Shown here in pieces: positions 12,065-23,924 of a stretch of DNA of 64,000 nucleotides. A program made the translations under genes and the position numbers. The stretch spans positions 372,001-436,000 of the forward strand of contig SKCR01033469.1 in assembly GCA_019454045.1 (NCBI GenBank), in the 5' to 3' direction. Below the pieces are notes generated by a model. The model was not told the origin of the DNA. It saw only the letters and a program-made list of their open reading frames with translations, and did no database searches. Position 1 is the stretch's first letter. The number at the start of each line of letters is the position of its first letter. The stretch comes from Zanthoxylum bungeanum. Its lineage: Eukaryota; Streptophyta; Magnoliopsida; Sapindales; Rutaceae.

Positions 12065-14108
12065 TGTTGGACAATTATGACCTATAGCGTCACTATTTGT
12101 ACATATCATGGTGTTGTTGTATAAATTAACTATGTGACAAAGGAGATTGCACTCTTATCATTTGTGATTAGATCACCTAGATGTATAAATGATGAGAGGT
12201 CCATATGATTTGTTCCTGGACGGAGAATGATATGAGACAGTATCAGTCCACGAAGGATAAATCATTAAATATCTCTAGTCAGAGTATTATCGAGATTGGA
12301 CATCGATAAATACGTAAAAGACTAGTATTACACTTGTGCGTGTTTGTGAGGGCACAACGGCCTAGTTCTCATATATTTTGGTATAGGATACTCATGCAAG
12401 TGTAATAGGAGGTTGTGTTTTACCGATGGTACGGGAAACAGCTTCGCTCTGGATAGACCCCATCGGAATTCCATTGGTAGTATGACTATGTGTCTATGGA
12501 AGTCCGAAATCAGGGTAGGTGTATTTGGTCTTAACCTGAGACTTGTACCGCTAATACTTGTGACAATCAATATACTTTGGTTGCGGTCGTCCAGGGCTTT
12601 AACAGGTTCTGTGTACGCCAATGTTGGGTATATTGAGAATCGTAGTGTGTTGGGTGTGATGTCAAGACAGAAGTGTCACTCCAGTCACATGGAGATGATG
12701 GACACACATATGATACGGTACTAGTAATCTTAAGTACTGCAGTCATGATAAAATGACAAGGTCATGTTATCCGATTATAGAGACTAGTTACCAGACATCT
12801 GACATGTGCTTCGTACGGGGCAGACACAATTCCAGCCCTAGGCCTAGCACGTGATCATCCAATACTGGACAGAAATACGCAATACTACGTATACTACGCT
12901 TGATATAGATCCTTTATTCCTGTAAGGATATTTCCGGAGAATTGGGTAGGCATGGCGCTTTGCTAGAGGCCAACCTTGTCTTGTAAATCGGTATAAACGT
13001 AGTACGAGGTACTTACATGTTCGGATAGTCCGACGACTGAATTTACTGCCAACATATACGGGGATCTCATGGGTCACTTCCCAAAGATTCACCGATGACG
13101 TATGACTCGCACTCTAAATTAATCTGGGATTAATTGCGAAGATATTTTATCTGGGATAAAATATCATTAAAAGAGAGATAACGGTTAATTTGGAATTAAT
13201 TGATTAATTAATATATTTGATATATTAAACGAAATTGGATTTCGACACGGAATTAAAGTTAGATTTTAATCTGGGCGAACGAATTAATTTAGAATTAATT
13301 CGTTAGCGATGTGAATAGTGATTTCACTAGGCGTAATCATTTAATTAAGACGCAACAGAAAATTCGTTAATTTGGAATTTGCGAACCCGAGCCCGAGATT
13401 ATTTGCGAGCGCATTCGTATTTCAAATTCGAGTGCGGCACGCAAGTCAAATCAAGCGTCACATCATTAGTCGCATCTAGCGTCACATCAAGCGTCAAATC
13501 ATGTCACTTTGAGTGATGTAACCATTGATTGATTAATTGATGTGACTTGATATGAATTGATATTTGAGTGTTTGACACTTAAGTGTGATGGTTGATGTGA
13601 GTTGTTGTATTAATTAAAAGGCTATTTACTTTTATTTGATATAGGTATTTGACTTTTAATTATTTTGGAATTAGATACACATTTTGTAATACAACACACA
13701 CAACTTCTTCTCTCTTTTTTCTCTCCTCTCTCACACGCCCATGGAGGCAAAATTGTTCACTGGTTTTCTGTCAAAAATCGAGAGCAATGGGAAGCTTGAG
13801 TGTGTGATTTTTGTGGCAAAAATCACAAGAGCTAGCACTCCGAGAGACATGCGATGGTGATAGGGAAGTCTACCTATGAGCCGGGAATCGTTTGACGAAC
13901 CTTGGAGATTGACGAAGGAGCTCAAAAACCAACAATGGAGGAGGCCGAATCTGTGACCTGTGAGCAGTCCACTGCCGAGCAGAATTTGAAGTTTTGTTGC
14001 CTCCCGCATCGCTTAACCGCTCGATGTAAGTATTCCGCAACTTCGTCGTTGTTATTCGCACATATTTCATGATTATTATTGATTTTGAGACCTTAATAGA
14101 AACCAACA
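12065..14108 (+). repeat. Copia-1 3' LTR
   Basis: The LTR is 2044 bp, TGTTGGACAATTATG to GAAACCAACA. It aligns along its length with the Copia-2 LTRs but has its own differences near 13,440-13,740 (extra gtcacatc-type repeats). The triloop array is at about 13,118-13,380. It is followed by tataa, the probable right TSD; the left copy would lie outside the window. Confidence 0.93.
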
Positions 14109-14385
14109 TATAAGAAGGTTAGTGGGAGCGCACTGCCATTCATTGTCCTTTATGTCGATGATGTATTGCTTACTGGAAATGACATTCCCATGTTAACATC
14201 GGTGAAAGCTTGGCTTTTATTAAAATTCTCCATGAAGGATCTGGGAGAAACATCCTTTATTCGGGGAATAAAGATCTACCGGGATAGATCTAGAAAGCTG
14301 CTTGGACTCTCCTAGAGCACGTACATTGACAAAGTGTTGAAGAGATTCAACATGGATCAGTCCAAGAGGGGACTGCTTCCAGTGT
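14109..14385 (+). pseudogene. Copia-0 reverse transcriptase fragment with YVDD
   Basis: A well preserved copia RT piece: 'LPFIVLYVDDVLLTGND' near 14,135-14,185 carries the catalytic YVDD, followed by 'FSMKDLGE'. Only one stop interrupts the frame (tag near 14,311). Homology continues without loss at 37,456, because Copia-3 inserted at 14,390. Copia-0 is therefore the host of Copia-3 and, on its left, of Copia-1. Its pol is far less damaged than those of its guests. Confidence 0.9.
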
Positions 14386-14390
14386 CACAT
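14386..14390. repeat. TSD of Copia-3 (left copy, cacat)
   Basis: cacat precedes the outer LTR end at 14,391 and recurs at 37,456-37,460. Removing the insert restores the Copia-0 frame. Confidence 0.95.
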
Positions 14391-16357
14391 TGTTGGGTTT
14401 TCTAGGTCAAACCAAGATCAAATTAAGCAAGAAATCATGTGAATACAACAAAGTAAGAATTCAGAAAATACTCACTTTGATCGGATTTTGGATGCGTTGA
14501 ACACAAAAATTTTCCTCCTTGATGAATTCGGCCAAGCCCTTTGTGTTGATCTTCAAGCTCCAAGCTCCTATTTGAATGTTGAATCAATGCTCCAAGCTTT
14601 GATCTTTGATTCCAATCTCAAGGATAGGTTTCCCCATCACATTTGAATGACTCCCTGATGTGCTAGCATGCAAGATTTTTGAATAAAAAATCTTCAACCA
14701 AGAACCCTAGGTATCGGTAATCGAGGGAGTGAGAGAGATGGAGCATTCGACTTCTTCAAAAAAATGAGAGAGAGAGTAAAATTGTGTGTTGCGTATTTGA
14801 TTTCAAAAATCAAATACCATTTACCAATTTTCCAAAAAGTTGGTACAAGTCAAGATTGTGTAAGAAACAAGCAATCTCCAACAACTTACATCAACCAAAA
14901 AGTTAGATAAAGTTGACTAGTGATGTGACTTGTGATGTGACATGTGGGCCCCACTTGATTCAAAATCCGATTGGGCCCTCAATACATCCCGGGCTCGGGT
15001 TCGCTAATTCCGAATTAACGAATTTTCCGTTGCGACGTAATTAAATCAAATTTAATTAAATAATTATGCCTAGAAAAATTACTATTCACGTCACTCGAAA
15101 ATTAATTCTAAATTAATTCGTTTGCCCGAATTAAAATCTAATTTTAATTCCGCGTCGAAATCTAATTTCGTTTAATATATCGAATATATTATTTTATCGA
15201 TTAATTCCAAATTAATCGTTCTCTCTCTTCAAATAGTATTTTATCCTAGATAAAATTTCTCCACAATTAATCCTAGATTAATTTTCTCTCTCTACTAATT
15301 AATTCCAGATTAATTATGTTCGAGTCATACTTCATCGGTGAATCTTCGGGAAGTGAACCATGAGATTCCTGGATATGTTGGCAGTAAATCCGGTCATCGG
15401 ACTATCCGAACACGTACGTACCTCGTACTACATTTTTGCCGATTTACGAGACATGGTTGGCTTCTAGCAAAGCACCGTGCCTACCCAATTCTCCAGAAAT
15501 ATTATTAAAGGAATATATAATCTATGTCAGGCGTAGTATACGTAGTATTGCGTATTGCGATCCAGTATCGGATGTCACATGCTAGGCCTGGGGCTGGAAT
15601 TGTGTCTGCCCCGTACGAAGCATATATCGGATCTCTGGTAACTAGTCTCTATAATCGGATAAACATGACCTAGTCATATTATCCCGATGACTGCAGTACA
15701 TAAGAGTACTAGTTCCGTATCCTACGTGATCATCATCTCCATATGACTAAAGTGATACTTCCATCTTGACATCACACCAAATACACTACGATTCTCAATA
15801 TACCCAGAAGAGGCATACACAGAACCTGTTAAAGCCCTGGACGACCAAAACCAAAGTATATTGATTGTCGCAAGTATTAGCGATGCAAGTCTCAGGTTAA
15901 GACCAAATACACCTACCCAGATTCGGACTTCCATAGACACATAGTCATACTACCAATGGAATTCCGATGGGTCTATCCAGAGCGAAGCTGTTTCCGTACC
16001 ATCGGTAAAACAACCTCCTATTACACTTGCATGAGTATCGAATACCCAAATATATGAGAACTATGCCGTTTTGCTCCCACAACGCGCACAAGTGCAATAC
16101 TAGTCTATTCCGCATTATCGATGTCCAATCTCGATAATACTACGACTATGTATATTTTAATGATTAAACCATAGTGGATTAATAATGTCTCATATCTTAT
16201 TAATCTGGAACTAATCATATGGACTTTTATCATTTATGTATCGCGGTAATCCAATTACAAATGATAAAAAAGTAATTTCCTTTGTCACATAGTTAATTTG
16301 TACAACAACACCATGTTCTATACAAATATTGATGCTATGGGTCATAATTGTCCAACA
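14391..16357 (-). repeat. Copia-3 3' LTR
   Basis: The LTR is 1967 bp and reads TGTTGG...CCAACA on the minus strand. The triloop array (about 15,004-15,315) includes a perfect CGATTAATT/AATTAATCG stem. The short open stretch at 15,722-15,940 is LTR sequence, not a gene. Confidence 0.94.
15004..15315 (-). repeat. Triloop inverted-repeat array in Copia-3 3' LTR
   Basis: Same series as in the plus-strand LTRs read on the other strand, with AATATAT-CGA-ATATATT (plus reading) and CGATTAATT-CCA-AATTAATCG. Confidence 0.8.
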
Positions 16358-16374
16358 ATCTCCCACTTGGCCTA
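16358..16374 (-). promoter_or_regulatory. Polypurine tract of Copia-3
   Basis: On the minus strand it reads TAGGCCAAGTGGGAGAT, ending at the first base of the 3' LTR, the same as Copia-0 and Copia-1. Confidence 0.85.
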
Positions 16375-18553
16375 TAGCCAATCACTCAAGTGTCCTACAC
16401 CTGAACTATGTACGGGTCGCTCAAATTTCTGCTAAGAAACAGCTTTCGTCAGCGGATTTGCAAGGTTATCATTTGATGTGATTTATTCGATCATCACATC
16501 TCCACGATGTATGATCTGACGAATCAGATGAAATAATTGAAGTATATATTTGGATTGTTGATGAGACCATTAATTCATTAGCCTGTGCTGTAGCCTAGCT
16601 CAGTCGCTAACAAAACTACTCCTAATCTAATTAGGATTATTATAGATCCAAATCGCTTCTATTGCTGCCTCAGCTACAACAATGTTCCGCTTTTGTTGTT
16701 TATTCGACAACAATATATACCTTGGAAGATTTCCAGATCACTGTTCCGTTATTCAAACTATATAGTACCCTTATTACGACTTATAGTCATTTTATCGGTT
16801 TGGAAACTTACAACGGTGAACCCAGTCACTTCAAGTTCTCATTCTCCATAGTTTAAGAAAGCATCCTTAGTTCATTTAAGATACTTAAAGATGTTCTTAA
16901 CATCATTCCTGTGACTATCACTTGGATTGGCCTGATTGTGACTCCATATGCTCAAAGCATATGAGACACCAGGTCGCGTACATATATTTCAATGTACGAG
17001 TTCTCAGAGAGTGCCAAAAACATTTAGATCTATCCCAGTAGATCCTTATTCCTAGAATAAAGGTTGCCTCTCCCAAATATTCTATGGAGAATTTTCATGA
17101 AAGCAAAGCTTTCACTTATTGTATTATGGGAATGTGATTTCCAAGAAATGATATATCATCATTATATAGGACAATCATTGTCAGTACGCTCCCACTAACC
17201 TCCTTATATACACAAGAATTATATTCGTTTTGAATTAAATCATATACCATTATGATTACATCGAAACGCTAGTTCCAAGAACACAATGCTTGCTTCAATC
17301 CATAAATGGATCGAATTAACTTGCAAACCTTGTTTGCTTGTTTTGGTACGACAAAACAGTCAGGATGTTGTAAACATCCTCCAAAAGGTTTCTGTTTAAG
17401 GAAAGCGGTTTTGACGTTCAGCTGCCATATTTCATAATTGAAACATGCAGCATTAGCAAGCATTATCCAAATGGATTTAATCATGGCAACAGATAAAAGG
17501 TTTCGTTGCAATCGACACAATGTTGATAATGATACCTTTTCGCTACAAGCCTAGCTTTGTACGTTTGTATATTGCCATCCATGTATGTCTTCCTTGAAGA
17601 CTCATATAGTACCATTTGGCACAATGCCTTCTGGTACAACAACCAGTGTCCAAACTTGGTTGGTATACATGGAATCCATTTCGGACTTCATGGCACTTTG
17701 CCATAATAGGGAGTCGATACCTTGTATCACTTCTTCATGCATAGCCAGTTCGTGTTCCTCAATAAGATTGACATCTTTATGAGGTGAGATCAGAAACCCA
17801 TACCTCCCATGTTGTTTTCTGACTCTCTCCGACTTACGAGGTTCTTGTGTATTCGAAGATTATGGTACAGTTTCATCCCTGATGAACTGTTTGTGTTCCA
17901 TTTAGGAATCGGTGCCTAGAAAAGTATTACTATGATTTTCATCGAGTTTTACTTTCTTTCCCCCACTTACCACTGCATATTGGTATTCCTCTTAGGAAAA
18001 CCGCATGGAGAGCAAAAACTACATTGTTCTCTTGTGAGTTGTATAAGTACTATACTTTGGTTTCCCTAGGATAACCTACAAATTAGGCACTTATTCGATT
18101 TGGGTTTTAGTTTGGTATCATCCAAACATATGCCTAGCATTCCCAAATCTTCAGAAATGAGAAAACCCGGTTTCTTTCCTGTTCATATATAATATGAAAT
18201 CTGTCTAACAGATTTTTATGGAACCTTATTCAAAATAAGTATTGCACTGTTTAATGTGTATGCCTAGAAGGAAAATGGTAGCTCAGAACGACTCATAATT
18301 AACCTTACTATGTCCAACAAGGTTTGGTTTCTCTATTCAGACACACCGTCAAATTGAGGTATTCCGAGAAGAGTCTATATTGAAAGAATACTACACTCTT
18401 TCAAGTAATTGAGAAATTTATAGCTTAAGTATTTTCCACTACGGTCTAATCGTGACAGTTTAATACTTTAGCCGGTCTGTTTGTCTACTTCGTGTCGAAA
18501 CACTAAATATTTCTTACTTGTGTTCTATAAGATACACATAACCATAACGCAAT
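16375..18553 (-). pseudogene. Copia-3 pol relic: RNase H, RT, integrase end
   Basis: Minus-strand copia pol. The best stretch is 17,269-17,520, with 'VAMIKSIWIMLANAA', 'QLNVKTAFL' and 'RSIYGLKQAL', the central fingers and palm of reverse transcriptase. RNase H lies at 16,400-16,880, with the catalytic segment replaced at 16,560-16,612. The integrase block near 18,330-18,500 is broken. The relic stops at the TR-GAG insertion and resumes at 29,785. Confidence 0.88.
18549..18553. repeat. TSD of TR-GAG (left copy, gcaat)
   Basis: gcaat occurs before 18,554 and again at 29,780-29,784. The rejoined flanks match uninterrupted Copia-2 integrase sequence near 6145. Confidence 0.94.
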
Positions 18554-19133
18554 TGTGGGACACAGAAACTGGACGACGCATGCTGTCCCGGGCTCGCTAC
18601 CCGGTCAGGAGTACAGAGTAGCCATGGGGGACTAAACCAGAGAATAATGGAGTCGCCACCCGGTGTGAACCGGGAAAATGAGATTTAAGGCCGCACTCAC
18701 CTAAATTTAATAAAGCTTAAGTAACACTTATTTCCAAGAGTATCATGCTTCTAAGTTAATATGCGCAAAAATAAAACTTACACCTAAATTTGCATATATC
18801 TTACATCTAAGATTGCATGCTTGAAAGTACGTCAAAGTAGCAATGAACATACAACTTCATTGGCATATTGTATTCATGGAAACACAAGCACACACTAACC
18901 ACACAAGTACACATAAAAGCGAATCAAATAATGGTGAACATGTGATTTCATAGACATATCATACTTATACGTGCGGAAGCATAAACAAATAGCCATTACA
19001 TGTCCATGCGTAAAAGAGTCAACTAAGTACATAATGCAAAAAGACAATTAAGGATACAATTAGGCATTAAAGTAAGCAAGCTATGACGTGGTGCAAAAGA
19101 AGATAACTAATATGGACACAAACACACATGTGA

Positions 19134-19245
19134 GCACTTTTCCAAGTGGTACGTGGAATTGTATCCCAAGTACAGATCGCACTACCGTCCATTCGGAATC
19201 GGCTACAGAATTTATGTCTGGGTTTCCATCCGATATACCACAAGA
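19134..19245. repeat. Direct repeat flanking the LTR tandem array (copy 1)
   Basis: Shares 'gtatcccaagtacagat', 'ccgtccattcggaatcggct' and 'ggtttccatccgatatacc' with 20,222-20,333. The same pair occurs in the other LTR at 26,995-27,106 and 28,082-28,193. Confidence 0.85.
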
Positions 19246-19429
19246 AATAATACTCAAATGCTATCATAACATGGATATATGGATTGTAATACGTTAAGCC
19301 AAGACTAAGGTAAATGATGCAACTAATGGAATAAATGTGCTTTTCATTACGATGCGTAAAAAGATAAGGATGACTATATGGGATTTCATAATACATGCGT
19401 GAACAGAGCAATGATGTGCTAAAAGATAA

Positions 19430-20150
19430 ATGACATGGCAAGAAGAGCGTCAAAACATCGTGGTAAAGGCTTTTAACCCCTCGATATAGAGGACCTTTAA
19501 TCCCACTTATTAAGCCCTTGCGGACATAATACAATGCATATATAAAGTAAAGAAAATGATATCGGGCTTCGCGTATCCGATTGAACACATCTCACACTCA
19601 ATGGAATACACCTTATTCGGCGCGGCAAAGCATCGTGGCAAAGGATTTTAACCTATTCAATTAGAGGACCTTTTCATCGCACTTACTAAGCCCATGCACA
19701 ATTAATGCAATGCATATATATGAAACGAAAGTAAATACAAAGATATCTGGCGCGGCGAAGCATCGTGGTAAATGATTTTAACCTCTTCAATTAGAGGACC
19801 TTTTCATCGCACTTACTAAGCCCATGTGAAATTAACACAACGCATATATATAAAACAAAAGTGAATATAAAGATATCCGGCGCGGCGAAGCATCGTGGTA
19901 AAGGATTTTAACCTCTTCAATTAGAGGACCTTTCATCACACTTACTAAGCCCATGCGCAATTAACACAATGCATATAAAAAATAAAGACCATAATATCGG
20001 CTTCGTATACCCGATTGAACACATCTTACATTCAACCGAATATACATCAATCGGCGCGGCAAAGCATCGTGATAAAGGATTTTAACCCCTCAAAATAGGG
20101 GACCTTTAATCCAACTTACTAAGCCCATGCGCTTGATCACATCATGCATA
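19430..20150. repeat. Tandem array inside TR-GAG 3' LTR
   Basis: About five units, each with 'cggcgcggc', 'aagcatcgtgg', 'aggattttaacc', 'agaggacctt' and 'cttactaagcccatg'. Two lengths alternate: about 130 bp, and about 175 bp for units that add a 'cttcg..acccgattgaacacatc' segment. The 175-bp forms lie at both ends of the array. Confidence 0.85.
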
Positions 20151-20221
20151 AACAAATAACGTGCGAATTTTCAATGACAAATAACACGTAAATCAAAGCA
20201 ACATAAAACAAAAGAATGTGC

Positions 20222-20333
20222 CGTTTACTCAAGCGATACGTGGAGTTGTATCCCGAGTACAGATCATACTACCGTCCATTCGGAATCGGCTATGAAATTT
20301 ATGTCAGGGTTTCCATCCGATATACCGCGAGAG
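20222..20333. repeat. Direct repeat flanking the LTR tandem array (copy 2)
   Basis: Second copy of the block at 19,134-19,245, downstream of the tandem array. Confidence 0.85.
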
Positions 20334-21933
20334 TTGACACATCTTTCATTTTATTCTAAGGCCACAACATACAATATTTCGTAATACATTCATATTTATC
20401 TACTCAAGGGCCACACCATGCATTTTAACATAATAATCATGTGAACAATACTCAATAATAATAATATAAACAGAAAATGGATGTGAAAAATACCCTCATG
20501 TCTAACCTTTTTTGTCGACTTTCGGACTCGTGTTTCACGGAGATCGGAAGGGTTAAAGCTCCTCAACTTTTTTGGTTCACTGGTTTAGCATCTTTGCTCA
20601 CTGTTTTGCTATTTTGCTTGCTGTTTGGCCTCCGTTTTACTGCTGTTTCCTCTGTATTTTGTGCTCACTGTTTCAGGTCTATTAAGGCTACTGTTTTGGG
20701 TGTTTCGGGGACTGTTTTGGCGATTTTTTTGGGGTTGTTTGCTCCTTGTTTTAGGGTGGTTTCTGGGGACTGTTTTAGGGTAGTTAGGGGCTGTTGGAAT
20801 ATGGCTAGTTAATGGGCAGTGTGTGCGTGATGGCTCGGTGGGACAGTTTAGTCGGTTGGTGGGTGGAGGGCTTATGGTGCGGCTGCTTTGATTGTGGGCG
20901 TTACGCGTGAGGGGCGGGCTTACGTGGGGGGCTATGCGTGAAAGTGAGCTGGCGTTTGTGAGAGATGAGTGCGTGAAGGTGAGGGGTGGTTTGCTGTGCG
21001 GCTGAAGTGTATGAGGGCTCTCGGGACGTGGGGGCTAATGAGTGGGGCTTGTAGGCTATAAAGGTATTGATGAGGGTTCAGTTGTGAGGGTGCCATGTGA
21101 TCAGTTTGTGTGAGGGGAGGTGCTTTACGTGTGTGTGGTTTGTGAGTGCATGGAGAAGAGGCTGAGGTGCGTTAAGGGGCAGACTGGTTTGATGAGTTTG
21201 AAGCGGTGGAGTGAAGATTGTGGGGACTGCCGAGTGTGTTGTATGTGGAGAGAGTAGGGTTTCTATTTGTTTTAGTTGGCTTTTTTCCGTCTTAGAGAGT
21301 GTGAATGAGAGAGATGGAGAGGCTTGGTTTGGCTTTGTTTATATAGAGAAGGGCTAGGGCTTCTCCTTGTCTCACAAGGAAGGGATTTGATTTAGTGTTA
21401 AAGAAGGAAATCAATGGATTTGATGGAGACAAGATTGGTTTAGGTTAGGAAGTCAATATCTTTAAATTGGTTATGAGTGATTTAATTAGGCATGATATTT
21501 CTTTAATTTAGTATATGATTTTGTTTAGTTAGGAAGTTACAATACTTTAATTTGGTATAATTATATTTTATGTGTTTATTTAATTTGGTAAATCATTAAT
21601 TAAAATTTTATTTAGTTAATGTTTAATTTAATTAATATTTGATTTAATTGGGTGTAATTTAAGGTGATATGGGCGTGTGGGCCTAGTGGTGGTGTGGGCT
21701 TGGTTTGGTGAGTGGGTTTGGGCCAAGATTAAAAGATTCTGGGTTTTTTAGGCCAAAGGTGCTTTAAAACGGAAGTCCAACGAGCGAGCTTGACGCTAAA
21801 CAAGTGAATAAGGATCTAACGAAATACCGATTCCCTTCCGACGACCGTTTCTCGCGATATCCTTAACTAAAAAGGTAGTGCCTCCAACTGAGACTCATCA
21901 TCGAGTTTCACATGCAAAAATGCAATGCCTACA

Positions 21934-21945
21934 GTCTCCCTCAGT
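21934..21945 (-). promoter_or_regulatory. Candidate polypurine tract of TR-GAG
   Basis: On the minus strand CTGAGGGAGAC abuts the 3' LTR. It is purine rich and in the right place. Confidence 0.65.
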
Positions 21946-22059
21946 TTGATGGAACTTGTGCAGTGTGTGAATTTGAACAATCCTATCAAAGTTATGCAAT
22001 GCATTTTCACTTACCTGGCTCGTCTGCTGCCTCGAGCTGAGTTGAGTTGATTTTGTTGT

Positions 22060-22795
22060 GAGGTGGTCCATTCTCGAACCGGGTTGATGAGAGGTGGTCC
22101 ATTCTTGAATAGTTACTGGTGCGGCGGTCCATTCCCAAACCGTGCTCCATTCTCGGAGTGTCATTCTTGGTTTGTTCATTCCCAAACCTTGCTCGATTCT
22201 CGGATTACCATTATCGGATTGTTCATTCTCAAACTTTGTTCCATTCTCGGATTACCATTCTTGGCTTGTTCATTCTTGAACCTTACTCCATTCTTGGATT
22301 GCCATTCTCGGCTTGTTCATTCTCGAACCTTGTTCCATTCTCGGATTGCCATTCTCAGCTTATTCATTCTTGAACCTTGTTCCATTCTTGGATTGACATT
22401 CTCGGCTTATTCATTCTCGAACCTTGTTCCATTCTCGGATTGCCATTCTCGGCTAGTTCATTCTCGAACCTTACTCCATTCTTGGATTGCCATTCTCGGC
22501 TTGTTCATTCTCGAACCTTGCTCCATTCTCAGATTTCCATTCTGGGCCTGTTCATTCTCGAACCTTGTTCCATTCTGGGATTTCCATTCTCGGCTTGTTC
22601 ATTCTCGAACCTTGTTCCATTCTCGGATTGCCATTCTCGGCTAGTTCATTCTCAAACCTTACTCCATTCTTGGATTGCCATTCTTGGCCTGTTCATTCTC
22701 GAACCGTGTTCCATTCTTAGATTTCCATTATTGGCTTGTTCATTCTCGAACCCTGCTCCATTCTCGGAGTGCCATTCCAAAGTGCCATACTCGGC
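22060..22795 (-). repeat. 47-bp tandem repeat with 16-bp substructure
   Basis: About 14 units of 47 bp. Each unit holds three copies of the core CATTCTCG (CGAGAATG in the element's sense) spaced 15-17 bp, so the unit itself arose from a shorter repeat. Long open frames across this stretch on the plus strand are translations of the repeat, not genes. It lies between gag and the 3' LTR. Confidence 0.9.
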
Positions 22796-22804
22796 CAGAC
22801 TGAT

Positions 22805-23235
22805 TCTGATAAAGATATGGGCCTCGCCCCCAGAGTGTCATACCCGACAAAACTGATGTTGATAATTATGTGGGCCTCACCCCAAACTGATACTGATGTG
22901 GGCTTCGCCCCCAAGCTGGTACTGATGTGGGCTTCGCCCCTAGATTGATGCTGATGTGGGCATTGCCTTCAAATTGATGTGGGCCTCGCCCTAACACTAT
23001 TGCTGATGTGGGCCTCGCCCTAAACTGGTACTGATGTGGGCTTTGCCCCCAGATTGATGCTGATGTGGGCATTGCCCTCAAACTGATGTGGGCCTCAACC
23101 CTGGGACTCATCCCTAAGACTAGTACTGATGCGGGCCTCGGCCCTGAAACTGATGTGGGCCTCACCCCAACACTGTTACTGATGTGGGCCTCGCCCCAGA
23201 TTGATGCTGATATGGGCCTCAACCCTGGGACTCGT
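22805..23235 (-). repeat. Minisatellite with core gatgtgggcctcgccc
   Basis: About 13 units, period about 29-31 bp with longer variants, and groups of units repeated as blocks ('tgatgtgggcattgcc' and 'caaccctgggactc' recur). It adjoins the 47-bp array. Confidence 0.88.
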
Positions 23236-23924
23236 CCGTAAACTGCTGATGTTATATTGATGCTTTTGATTGACTTTCATTTGCCGCTTTCTCTTTTCTT
23301 CTTCAAAACCTGGGAATACACAAAAAAAAAAACACAAACACAAAAAAGAATGCAAAATATGTTACGTGTATGCATGCATGCATGAATGAGTTTCCCATCC
23401 CTTTGGGTTAGGTCTTCTGCTAATTCTCTTGGCGACTGCTCAGCCTCTTTTTCCTCAGGCAAGCTACTACTTTAATCTGTCTACGTTGATCGACACGGTG
23501 AACTAATTCCCTTCCAAGTCTGATATTTTCACTGCCTCTATTTCCCAATTCTGAATGTCTATCTTATATTTTTTGCTTGCTTCTTTTGGGAATCCCCCGT
23601 GTTCTAAACATCGCTGAGTATCATAGTACCAGGGTTGAATTCTTTTTCAAAATATACTCATGTTACAGGTTGAAAGGAAGAGCCTCAGGCAAGTAAGCGA
23701 AATTAACGTCTTTATTATCATTAAGAAACGGTTCAAACAAGTAGATAAACTCAATGTCTTTGAAAATGCAAGATCAAATAAACCAGGAGTAACAGCTTTA
23801 TTATTCGCAGCATTGCCATCTTCCTTAGCCTATGTTCCCCCACTGCTATCGTTCCCTATCCCCATGAAAGAAGCTGAGTGGTTGAGAGCTTGGAGGAAAA
23901 AAGTTTCGGGCAATCCAGAGTTGA
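23236..23924. other. TR-GAG spacer between gag and repeats; no recognised gene
   Basis: Mixed sequence with an A-run near 23,322 and a 'gcatgcatgcatg' run near 23,372. A 90-codon open stretch on the plus strand (23,660-23,932) resembles nothing I know and is antisense to the element. Confidence 0.5.

Larger units (their letters stand above)
18554..21933 (-). repeat. TR-GAG 3' LTR
   Basis: The LTR is 3380 bp. It lacks about 75 bp near 18,707 that LTR 26,339-29,779 has, and has small other indels. It contains a tandem array (19,430-20,150), a duplicated 112-bp block flanking it (19,134-19,245 and 20,222-20,333), and a CTGTTTT-rich stretch (20,560-20,795). Confidence 0.93.

Noticed and set aside
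8396..15940. Open frames of 70-110 codons recurring in each copia LTR (for example 8,505-8,837 and 12,413-12,724)
   Set aside because: They recur only because the LTR recurs. Frames differ in start, end and strand among copies.
20477..20812. 111-codon hydrophobic open frame in the TR-GAG LTR
   Set aside because: Runs through the CTGTTTT-rich stretch, is antisense to the element and is broken by indels in the other LTR.
22063..22856. Long plus-strand open frames with a repeated Phe/Ser/Leu/Pro pattern
   Set aside because: They are translations of the 47-bp tandem repeat. Because 47 is not a multiple of three, all frames show the same pattern with a 47-residue period. Not a gene.
22300..23235. 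Regularly spaced repeats resembling a CRISPR-like array
   Set aside because: Units are head-to-tail without unique spacers, in a plant retrotransposon 3' UTR. A tandem repeat, not CRISPR.
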